A DNA stretch of 48,844 nucleotides from Acidimicrobiia bacterium. Lineage in GTDB: Bacteria > Actinomycetota > Acidimicrobiia > IMCC26256 > DASPTH01. The stretch covers positions 4,578 to 53,421 of the forward strand of contig JBBDHW010000047.1 of assembly GCA_040880805.1 (NCBI GenBank). Direction: 5' to 3'. This document shows positions 32,633 to 39,475 of the stretch, in pieces. The notes beneath the pieces are model-generated. The model was not told the DNA's origin. It saw nothing but the letters and a program-made list of their open reading frames with translations, and did not search any database. A program made the position numbers and the translations under genes. Within the stretch, counting starts at the first letter, position 1; each line of letters opens with the position of its first letter.

Positions 32633-33238
32633 GTGATCACCGCGGTCGTCTTCGACTACGGAGGTGTGCTCAGCCAACCGCCCTACGACGGGGTCGTGAA
32701 TTACGAGGCGGAGCTCGGTCTGCCGCCCGGCACGCTGCGCGACTTCCTCCGGGAGGGTCACCCTGTCTACGACCAGTTCCTCACCGGTCAGTTGTCGGGC
32801 CGTGACTTCATGAAGACCATCGGCACCCACGTGCAGGACTCACACGATCTCCGGTTGGATCTGGGCGCGCTGGCGGCGGCCATGGCCTTCGACGTCGAGC
32901 CGCGCATGATCGAGCTCCTCCATGAGCTCCACGGCACGGTGAAGCTCGGGATCCTCACCAACAACGTGAAGGAAGCCGCGTGGCGCGACCGGGTTCCGGT
33001 CGAGCTCGTCGACGTCATCGTCGACTCGTCGGAGGTCGCGCTGCGCAAGCCGGATCCGCGGATCTACCGGCACTTGCTCGCGGAGATGCGCGTGGCCGCG
33101 GACGAGATCGTGTACTTCGACGACCTCGAGGAGAACCTGCCACCCGCGCGCGAGCTGGGGATCGTTGCGCTCTGGTTCGAGAACCCCGACGTCTGCCGAC
33201 GCCAGCTCACCAACGTGGGCGTGCTCTCACGACTATGA
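32633..33238 (+). CDS. HAD-superfamily hydrolase (epoxide-hydrolase-N/phosphatase type)
   Basis: 201 aa. Motif I VVFDYGGVLS (Asp nucleophile; the second Asp of DxD is replaced, as in haloacid/epoxide-hydrolase-type HADs), motif II LGILTNN, motif III Lys in VALRKPDPRIY, motif IV YFDDLEENL. A helical cap sits between I and II. An ATG four codons upstream (32621) is an alternative start. It overlaps the LLM oxidoreductase start as ATGA, so they are coupled. Either dehalogenase or phosphatase; the motif I form leaves this open. Confidence 0.87.
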   Translation: MITAVVFDYGGVLSQPPYDGVVNYEAELGLPPGTLRDFLREGHPVYDQFLTGQLSGRDFMKTIGTHVQDSHDLRLDLGALAAAMAFDVEPRMIELLHELHGTVKLGILTNNVKEAAWRDRVPVELVDVIVDSSEVALRKPDPRIYRHLLAEMRVAADEIVYFDDLEENLPPARELGIVALWFENPDVCRRQLTNVGVLSRL

Positions 33239-34098
33239 AGCTCGGGATCGCGACTCCCGTGCTGACCCGTACCGCAGGTCATCACGCGGCGTGGCTCAGC
33301 ACCGGCACGATCGAAGATGTCGCGCAGATCGTGAGCGAGGCGGACCAGCTCGGATTCGATTTCTGCACCTGCTCCGAACATGTCGGCATCCCGGACGTGG
33401 AGATCGGCCGGCGCGGCGCGGCGTACTGGGATCCGCTCGCGACCTTCGGCTTTCTCGCGGCGCGCACGTCGGACATTCGGTTCGTGACCTGGGTCCTCGT
33501 CCTCGCGTACCATCACCCGCTCGAGCTGGCCAAGCGCTACGGCCAGCTCGACCTGATGAGCAACGGGCGTCTGGTGCTCGGTGTCGGCGTCGGCACCCTC
33601 CGTGAGGAGTTCGACGCGCTGGGCGCGACCTTCGAGGGGCGCGGCGAACGCGCCGACGACGCGATCCGCGCGATCCGTGCCACCTGGGGACGGCGGATAC
33701 CGGAGTACCACGGGCCGCAGTACGACATCGCCGGCCTCGTCGTCGAACCGCACGCGGCGCGCACCGAGCTGCCCATCTGGGTGGGGGGTCGCACCCGGCG
33801 GTCACTGCGACGCGCGATCGCGCTGGGCGACGGCTGGACGCCGTTCGCGCTGTCGTTCGAGCAGGTAGCCGAGATGCTGGCCTGGGGTCGCGCGCGTCCG
33901 GAGTGGGAGCGTCGCGACGGCCCGCTCGATGTGATGCTGTCTGTTTCGCTCGACCCGCTCGGTGATCCGGACCGCACTCGGCGCACGCTCGACGCCGCGC
34001 GCGCGACGGGCGCGACGTTCCTCGCGGTCAGCTTCGAAGCCGACTCACCGCTCCACTTCGTCGAACATCTCGATGCGCTCGCGCAGCTCGAGTCTTAG
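33235..34098 (+). CDS. LLM-class (F420- or FMN-dependent) oxidoreductase
   Basis: 287 aa. Luciferase-like TIM barrel: GIATPVLTRTAG, EADQLGFDFCTCSEHVGIPD, RTSDIRFVTWVLVLAYHHPL, KRYGQLDLMSNGRLVLGVGV, and LPIWVGGRTRRSLRRAIALG are the standard strands. Family members in actinobacteria mostly use F420. Substrate unknown. Its TAG stop overlaps the convergent amidohydrolase stop within the four bases TTAG. Confidence 0.88.
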   Translation: MKLGIATPVLTRTAGHHAAWLSTGTIEDVAQIVSEADQLGFDFCTCSEHVGIPDVEIGRRGAAYWDPLATFGFLAARTSDIRFVTWVLVLAYHHPLELAKRYGQLDLMSNGRLVLGVGVGTLREEFDALGATFEGRGERADDAIRAIRATWGRRIPEYHGPQYDIAGLVVEPHAARTELPIWVGGRTRRSLRRAIALGDGWTPFALSFEQVAEMLAWGRARPEWERRDGPLDVMLSVSLDPLGDPDRTRRTLDAARATGATFLAVSFEADSPLHFVEHLDALAQLES

Positions 34099-34955
34099 CG
34101 CGCGTCGGGAGTGCCGAAGACGCGCGCCGCGTTCTCGCCGAGATATCCCGTCATGGCCTCCGGACGCAGCGGCAACGCTCTTCCTTCGCGCAGCGTTCGC
34201 TCCACCGTCATGAGCGGGAAGTACGACGACCACATCACCTTCTCGCGCCCACGTGAGTCCATGAACCGTACGAGCTGTTCGGGCAGGTACTTCGGCGCGA
34301 ACCCCGCGGTCATGAGGTACACGCTCGGGTGCTTCACGAGCATCGAGATCGTCTCGTCGACCCACGGGTCGCCCACGTGGCTCATCACGATCGGAAGGTC
34401 CGGGAAGCACAACGCGACCTCGTCGACGAGGATCGTGCGTTGCAGGCGCGCCGGCTTCATCGGCCCGGGCACACCCACGTTGATGCACACCGGCACCCCG
34501 AGATCGCAGGCCGCGGTGTAGAGCGGGTAGCCGAGCGGATCGTCGATCGGGATACCCGTCCACATCGGGAGGATGCGGACGGCGCGTATCCCGTACTCCT
34601 CCACGGCGATGCGCACGTGGCGGGCCGCCTGATACCCGAGCTTGGGATCGAGCCCGACCGCACCGAGGAAGCGCCCGGGATGCGCGGCGACCGCTTCGGC
34701 CACCGCCCGGCACGTGGTGTGCACCGCCTCGTCGTCCATCTGCATCGCGGGCACGAACGGCGGCGTTATGTCGCGCGGCACCTTCGCAAGCAGCCCGTAG
34801 TCGACGCCGTGCTCGTCGTAGTCTCGGATGACGTCGTCGGGCGTACCGCCCGTCGCGTACGCGCTCGACTGTGCGGAGAACAAGCGCGCGACCGCAGGAT
34901 CCGGGGCGGCTGAGCCTTCTTCGGCCGGAAGCGCCACGTACGTGTCGAAGATCAC
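34095..34955 (-). CDS. Amidohydrolase-2 family protein with lost metal ligands
   Basis: 286 aa from a GTG. The fold is recognisable: AVGLDPKLGYQAARHVRIAV, RAVRILPMWTGIPIDDPLGY, IVMSHVGDPWVDETISMLVK, GENAARVFGTPDAR. But the N-terminal D-x-H is Asp-Thr-Tyr (Tyr6), the mid-chain strand ends INVG where a His is usual, and the late S-D-Y-P-H element reads SSYFPL, with Tyr at the Asp position. Only His in MSHVG remains. The protein may be a non-catalytic or metal-independent relative. It faces an enoyl-CoA hydratase operon with 18 bp between the two GTG starts. Confidence 0.83.
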   Translation of the reverse strand: MIFDTYVALPAEEGSAAPDPAVARLFSAQSSAYATGGTPDDVIRDYDEHGVDYGLLAKVPRDITPPFVPAMQMDDEAVHTTCRAVAEAVAAHPGRFLGAVGLDPKLGYQAARHVRIAVEEYGIRAVRILPMWTGIPIDDPLGYPLYTAACDLGVPVCINVGVPGPMKPARLQRTILVDEVALCFPDLPIVMSHVGDPWVDETISMLVKHPSVYLMTAGFAPKYLPEQLVRFMDSRGREKVMWSSYFPLMTVERTLREGRALPLRPEAMTGYLGENAARVFGTPDAR

Positions 34956-34958
34956 GTT

Positions 34959-34969
34959 GGTACTGTACC
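34959..34969. promoter_or_regulatory. Symmetrical bidirectional -10 palindrome between two GTG starts
   Basis: GGTACTGTACC is a palindrome apart from its central base. On plus it supplies TACTGT (34961-34966), 7 nt before the GTG at 34974; on minus it supplies TACAGT (34962-34967), 6 nt before the GTG at 34955. Both fit TANNNT for leaderless transcription. Confidence 0.6.
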
Positions 34970-34973
34970 GAGC

Positions 34974-35762
34974 GTGAACGACGAACCGGTCATTGTCACC
35001 GAAGACGACGGCGTGCTCACCGTCGTGCTCAACCGTCCGGAGAAGCTCAACGCGGTCAACCTGCCGATGAGCCGGGCGCTCGACGAGGCAACCTGGCGCT
35101 TCGGCGATCGCGAAGACCTCCGAGTGATGATCATCACCGGGACCGGCCGGTACTTCTGCGCGGGCCTGGACATCAGTGACGCGGGGCAGGACGAACGACG
35201 CGAGTTCGAGGGTGAGACGGAGACCGCAATCGCGGCGCGGCGGAAGTACCGGCAGCGCCACCATGTTCTCCACGACGAGTTCGAGAGCATCGAGAAGCCG
35301 ATCATCCTCGCCGCGCAGGGACCGTGTCTCGGATTGGGGCTCGAGATGGCCGCGTCGTGCGACTTCCGGTTCTGCACGCCCAACACGCACTTCGGTCTGC
35401 CGGAGGTCGCGCGTCTCGGCGTGATCGCGGGCAGCGGCGGCATCAGCCGCGTCACACGGCTCATCGGGCCGCACTGGTCGAAGTGGATCAGCATGGCGGG
35501 CAAGAACGTCGACGCGGAGATGGCGCTCCGCATCGGGTTGGTCCACGAGATCTACCCCGAGGGCGAGTTCATGGACCGCGTGTCTGCGTTCGCACGTGAG
35601 CTCGTGGAGATGCCGGCGGACGCGATGGGAGTGGCGAAGCTCACGATCGACATCTGTACCGCCGAGGACCGTGAGAAGACGCGCCACATCGAGCGTCTCG
35701 GTGTCGCCTCGTTGGGCGGCAACCGGAGGAGGCCGTCGAGCGCCGACCTGCCGAAGGCGTAG
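34974..35762 (+). CDS. Enoyl-CoA hydratase/isomerase (crotonase) family
   Basis: 262 aa from a leaderless GTG. GVLTVVLNRPEKLNAVNLPM, the oxyanion-hole segment TGRYFCAGLDIS, and GPCLGLGLEMAASCDFRFCT give the crotonase fold; the catalytic position after it reads LPEVARLGVIAGSGG with the expected Glu. Hydrates the double bond made by the acyl-CoA dehydrogenases, or isomerises/cleaves a ring. First of three genes: the acyl-CoA dehydrogenase pair starts 16 bp later. Confidence 0.92.
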   Translation: MNDEPVIVTEDDGVLTVVLNRPEKLNAVNLPMSRALDEATWRFGDREDLRVMIITGTGRYFCAGLDISDAGQDERREFEGETETAIAARRKYRQRHHVLHDEFESIEKPIILAAQGPCLGLGLEMAASCDFRFCTPNTHFGLPEVARLGVIAGSGGISRVTRLIGPHWSKWISMAGKNVDAEMALRIGLVHEIYPEGEFMDRVSAFARELVEMPADAMGVAKLTIDICTAEDREKTRHIERLGVASLGGNRRRPSSADLPKA

Positions 35763-35766
35763 GCGG

Positions 35767-35772
35767 TAGCTT
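35767..35772 (+). promoter_or_regulatory. -10-like TAGCTT before the first acyl-CoA dehydrogenase of the pair
   Basis: TAGCTT, then 6 nt, then the GTG at 35779, in a 16-bp gap with no ribosome binding site. It may be an internal leaderless promoter. Confidence 0.3.
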
Positions 35773-35778
35773 CCCGCT

Positions 35779-36909
35779 GTGCGATTCGTTGCGACCGAGC
35801 TCACCGACGACGAGCGGGCGCTCCAGCGGGAGGTTCGTGAGTTCCTCGACGTCGAGCTCGCGCACGGCTACTACGAGCCGGGACTCGGCATGGCGTCGGG
35901 CGCGTCGAAGGCCCTCTCCCGCAAGCTCGGCGAACGCGGCTGGCTCGGCATGGCGCTCCCCAGGGAGTACGGCGGCGGCGAGCGCAGCGTGGTCGAGCGC
36001 TTCGTGGTGGTCGAGGAATTGCTCCGGCGCGGCGCGCCCCTCGAACATCACTGGACCGCGGATCGTCAGAGCGGACCGGTCATCAACCGGTTCGGCTCCG
36101 AGGAGCTGAAGCGTCGGTTCCTTCCGCTGGTGTGCCGGGGCGAGCTCACGTTCTCCATCGGCATGAGCGAGCCCGACGCAGGGAGCGACCTCGCATCGGT
36201 GTCCTGCCGCGCGGTGAAGGTCGACGGAGGGTACGAGCTGTCGGGCACGAAGATCTGGACGAGCAACGCGCACCTCGCCGACTACGCGATCGTGCTGTGC
36301 CGCACGAGCGACGCGGAAGACCGGCACGCAGGGTTGAGCCAGCTCATCGTCGACCTGCACTCGCCCGGCGTCACCGTCAATCCCATCCCGTTCCTCGACG
36401 GTACGGAAGACTTCAACGAGGTCGTGTTCGAGGGCGTCGTCGTGCCCGCCGACCTGCTGCTCGGCGCCGAGGGTCAGGGTTGGGCGCAGAACACCTCCGA
36501 GCTCAGCTTCGAACGGGCCGGGCCCGAGCGGTGGATCTCGCCCTATCTCGTGGTCGAGCACTTCCTGCGCGAGTACGGCGACGACCTCGGCCCCGAAGCG
36601 GCGAGATTCCTCGGCGACTCGGTGGCGCGGTGGTGGGCCATCCGCCAGGTGTCGCTCACCGTCGCGCGCATGATCGACGAAGGCCGGTCACCATCGGTCG
36701 AGTCGGCGTTGGGGAAGGACCTCGGGACCCAGTTCGAACAGGAAGTGATGGCGCGAATCCAAACGCTGGTCGACGTGGAGCCCTCACTCGTTTCGTCGTC
36801 GGCGTTTCAGCGGTTGCTCGCGCGTGCGGTGCTCGTCGCGCCGTCGTGGACGGTGCGCGGCGGTACCAACGAGATCCTGCGCAGCGTCATCGCGAGGGGT
36901 CTGCGGTGA
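35779..36909 (+). CDS. Acyl-CoA dehydrogenase, subunit 1 of a heteromeric pair
   Basis: 376 aa. MSEPDAGSDLASVSCRAVKV and ELSGTKIWTSNAHLADYAIV are the FAD-binding segments; the C-terminus SWTVRGGTNEILRSVIARGL keeps GGTNEI, which contacts FAD of the partner. The next gene, a second acyl-CoA dehydrogenase, overlaps it as GTGA. Adjacent overlapping pairs of this kind (FadE26/27, FadE28/29) form alpha2-beta2 enzymes in actinobacterial steroid breakdown with one FAD site per heterodimer. By analogy this pair should act on a bulky ring- or side-chain acyl-CoA. Confidence 0.9.
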   Translation: MRFVATELTDDERALQREVREFLDVELAHGYYEPGLGMASGASKALSRKLGERGWLGMALPREYGGGERSVVERFVVVEELLRRGAPLEHHWTADRQSGPVINRFGSEELKRRFLPLVCRGELTFSIGMSEPDAGSDLASVSCRAVKVDGGYELSGTKIWTSNAHLADYAIVLCRTSDAEDRHAGLSQLIVDLHSPGVTVNPIPFLDGTEDFNEVVFEGVVVPADLLLGAEGQGWAQNTSELSFERAGPERWISPYLVVEHFLREYGDDLGPEAARFLGDSVARWWAIRQVSLTVARMIDEGRSPSVESALGKDLGTQFEQEVMARIQTLVDVEPSLVSSSAFQRLLARAVLVAPSWTVRGGTNEILRSVIARGLR

Positions 36910-37958
36910 CCGTCGACCGGCTCCTGCTCGAAACGGCCGACCGCGCGTTCACCGACACGTGCACGCATGCCGCCATCCAGGCGGCGGAGCGCGACGGCTG
37001 GGCACCGGCGATCTGGGACACCGCTGCGGGCATCGGGCTGCCGTGGATCGGCGTGCCGGATGCGGCGGGCGGCGCAGGCGGGACCGTTTCCGATGGTGTT
37101 GCCGTGCTCGGAGTGGCCGGTCGTCATGCTGCGCCCATACCGCTCGCGGAGACCGGGCTGCTCGCCGGATGGCTGCTCGCGTCGGCGCGACTCCCGATCG
37201 GGAGTGGCCCCGGCACGGTGGTTCCGGGCCGCGCCGAGGACGATCTCCGCCTCGCAGGTGGGCGGCTGCACGGCACCGCGCATCGGGTGGCGTGGGCGCG
37301 CGCGGCCGAGCGCATCGTCGCGCTGGTCGACGACAAAGTTGTCGCGGTCGTACCGAGCGCGGCGCGCATCGAGCCGGTGGCCAACCTCGCGGGCGAGCCG
37401 CGCGACACGGTCGTGTTCGACGGTGTTGCCGTCGACGAGGTCGCCGATGCTCCACCCGGCATCGATGGAGACGCGCTGCTCTTCCGCGGCGCGCTCACGC
37501 GGGCCGGGTTGATGGCGGGCGCGTTGCTCGCGATGTCCGAGCTGACGGTCGAGTACACGAGCGAACGCCGCCAGTTCGGTCAAGCGGTCGGGAGGTTCCA
37601 GGCGGTACAAGTCCACCTCGTGCGCTGCGCCGAGGAAGCCGCGCTCGTCGACCTCGCGGTGCAGGTCGCGGCGCGCGAGGCCGACCGTGGCGACGCGCGT
37701 TTCGAGATCGCGTCGGCGAAGCTGCTCGCCGACGACGCGGCGCGGGTCGCGACGCGCGCCGCCCACCAGGCGCACGGTGCGATCGGTATGACCCAGGAGT
37801 ACGCGCTGCACCATCTGAGTAGGAGACTGTGGGCGTGGCGCGCCGAGTACGGCGACCGCACCTGGCCCGAGCGCCTCGGCCGCGCCGTGATCGATGCCGG
37901 CCCCGACGCCCTCTACCGCGTCATCGCCGAAGGTTCGGCGTCCGGCATCAGGACCTGA
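36906..37958 (+). CDS. Acyl-CoA dehydrogenase, subunit 2 of a heteromeric pair
   Basis: 350 aa from GTG, GTGA overlap with subunit 1. Shorter and Ala-rich, with a weak FAD domain (residues about 110-190 lack the EP.AGSD signature) but a good C-terminal helical domain: YTSERRQFGQAVGRFQAVQV and THAAHQAHGAIGMTQEYALH's equivalent RAAHQAHGAIGMTQEYALH. This division of labour is known in alpha2-beta2 acyl-CoA dehydrogenases. Ends 6 bp before repeat B, which probably terminates the operon. Confidence 0.87.
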   Translation: MTVDRLLLETADRAFTDTCTHAAIQAAERDGWAPAIWDTAAGIGLPWIGVPDAAGGAGGTVSDGVAVLGVAGRHAAPIPLAETGLLAGWLLASARLPIGSGPGTVVPGRAEDDLRLAGGRLHGTAHRVAWARAAERIVALVDDKVVAVVPSAARIEPVANLAGEPRDTVVFDGVAVDEVADAPPGIDGDALLFRGALTRAGLMAGALLAMSELTVEYTSERRQFGQAVGRFQAVQVHLVRCAEEAALVDLAVQVAAREADRGDARFEIASAKLLADDAARVATRAAHQAHGAIGMTQEYALHHLSRRLWAWRAEYGDRTWPERLGRAVIDAGPDALYRVIAEGSASGIRT

Positions 37959-37964
37959 GCCCCC

Positions 37965-38011
37965 AACCTGCGTCAGCAGAGGGCGTAGAGCGCCCACAGC
38001 TGACGCAAGTT
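37965..38011. terminator. Nested hairpin repeat B, copy 1 (likely bidirectional terminator)
   Basis: Outer stem AACCTGCGTCAGC (37965-37977) / GCTGACGCAAGTT (37999-38011), 12 of 13 paired, enclosing a 21-nt loop that itself folds as GGGCG-TAGAG-CGCCC. It sits between convergent genes: 6 bp after the acyl-CoA dehydrogenase stop and 17 bp before the amidohydrolase stop on the other strand. Copy 2 is at 48681-48727 in the same setting. Confidence 0.75.
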
Positions 38012-38028
38012 CGTTCTCGGGCGCCCGC

Positions 38029-39351
38029 TCAGAGGGCGGCGACGAAGAAGTCCTCGAAGTTGTCGCGCATGATCCGCTTCACGTCGTCGTCGGAGAACCC
38101 GCCGAGCTGCGCGGCCGCGTACTGGCCCGGGAACGCGAGGCCCTCGCCGTGGGGGAAGTCGGAGCCGAAGACGATCGGCTCGATTCCGACCTCCGACACC
38201 ACCCGCTGCACGTTCTCTTCCGGGAACGGCGCAACGATGAAGTGCCGGCGGAAGATCTCCGACGGCCTGCTGTCGAGCCGTCCGTTCTCTGCCCACTTCG
38301 CCTTTCGGCCCATCAAGAACGCGTGGTCCATCTTGCGCAGGGTGTACGGCAACCAGACCGTGCCCTGCTCGGAGAGGCAGACGCGGATGTTGGGGAATCG
38401 GCCGAAGAAGTTGTGCAGGATCAACCCCGCGGTGAGCTCCATTGCCGGGCGGTCACCCCAGTACATCATCCACTGGAAGGCGTCGAAGTCGCCGAACACG
38501 GTCTCGGGATCCTCGGACCAGTCGGCGCCGTATTTCTGGTAGTCGGTACCGCCGAGGTGTACGGCGAGGCGAACGCCGGCGTCGTCGACGATGTTCCAGA
38601 AGCGGTCGTACACCGGATCCGCGAGCGACCGGCCGCCGAACGGGTTGTCGGCGCCGCCGTGCGCGTGGCCCGACTTCGTCTGGATCGCGGTGGCGCCCTG
38701 TTCCATGACGATCGCGAGCTCCTTGATCGCCAGCTCCGGGTCGGCGAACGAGATGTAGGGCGGCAGCCACATCCGGCCCTCGACGACGAAGCCGACCTCC
38801 TCGTACATCCAGCGGTTGAACGCGCGGATGTTGGCGTAGAGCGCCTCGATATTGTCGACGAACTCGTACTCGATGTCGTGCGCCGCGGCGGGGAACATCA
38901 ACGCCTTGTCGATGCCCTGCTCGTCCATCAACGCGAGGCGGAGGTCGCGGTTCCCGAACGCCTCCGACTTGTTGCGGAAGCCCGCGATGAACTCCTTGCG
39001 CTCCTCGTCGCTGAGCCCCTTCAGCGGGTTGAGCCGGTTCAGCAGCATGCCGGGGATCACGCCGAGCTCGGGCTCGCCCTCTTCCTTCGGAACCGTGCCG
39101 CGACCGGTACCGATGTTGGTGGTGTCGCCGAGCATCTTCTCGAGCTCTTCCTTCGAGAACGTCACCTGCGCGCTGTGGAACTTCGACGGCTCGCCCGCGA
39201 AGAGCTGCATCCGACTGCCGTCGGGCGCGGTCACGTAGCGGATCGCGAGATCCTGCTTCGACGGGTCGATGTAGCGCTCGAAGCAGTCGAGCGGCTCGTT
39301 GAAGTGGTTGTCGGCGTCGTTGATCGGATAGGGCAGCGTGTTCTCGGGCAT
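38029..39351 (-). CDS. Amidohydrolase-2 family metal-dependent hydrolase
   Basis: 440 aa from the ATG at 39351, preceded by GGAGGAG. DADNHFNEP (Asp14, His16), AVHLGGTDY, LSEQGTVWLPYTLRKMDHAF and GSDFPHGEGLAFP show an intact site. Long for the family, with an insertion at about 60-125 (KEELEKMLGDTTNIGTGRGT onward) that is Lys/Glu-rich. Resembles the 14620 protein more than the others in the NEP motif. It has a divergent glutamine-synthetase-like gene with repeat A copy 4 between them. Confidence 0.88.
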   Translation of the reverse strand: MPENTLPYPINDADNHFNEPLDCFERYIDPSKQDLAIRYVTAPDGSRMQLFAGEPSKFHSAQVTFSKEELEKMLGDTTNIGTGRGTVPKEEGEPELGVIPGMLLNRLNPLKGLSDEERKEFIAGFRNKSEAFGNRDLRLALMDEQGIDKALMFPAAAHDIEYEFVDNIEALYANIRAFNRWMYEEVGFVVEGRMWLPPYISFADPELAIKELAIVMEQGATAIQTKSGHAHGGADNPFGGRSLADPVYDRFWNIVDDAGVRLAVHLGGTDYQKYGADWSEDPETVFGDFDAFQWMMYWGDRPAMELTAGLILHNFFGRFPNIRVCLSEQGTVWLPYTLRKMDHAFLMGRKAKWAENGRLDSRPSEIFRRHFIVAPFPEENVQRVVSEVGIEPIVFGSDFPHGEGLAFPGQYAAAQLGGFSDDDVKRIMRDNFEDFFVAAL

Positions 39352-39370
39352 GCGACGCTCCTCCATTCTG

Positions 39371-39425
39371 GGTCGCTCGACTGCTCGCCGGGATACCCGG
39401 CTCGCGGACGTTTCGCTCCTCGCGC
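39371..39425 (+). repeat. Dispersed hairpin repeat A, copy 4
   Basis: Stem CCGGG (39388-39392) / CCCGG (39396-39400) around ATA, tip GGATACC, flanked by GGTCGCTCGACTGCTCG upstream and TTTCGCTCCTCGCG downstream. It lies in the 124-bp divergent gap between the amidohydrolase and the glutamine-synthetase-like gene, so a terminator role is unlikely for this copy. Confidence 0.75.
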
Positions 39426-39475
39426 GATCTGGTTAGCCTTCGAAACACTAACTGCTGTCAAGAGGGTCACGCGCC

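Noticed and set aside
37965-38011. Repeat B as an integron attC site (AAC...GTT ends)
   Set aside because: The ends do not match RYYYAAC/GTTRRRY in both copies, there are no cassettes or integrase, and the position between convergent genes fits a terminator better.
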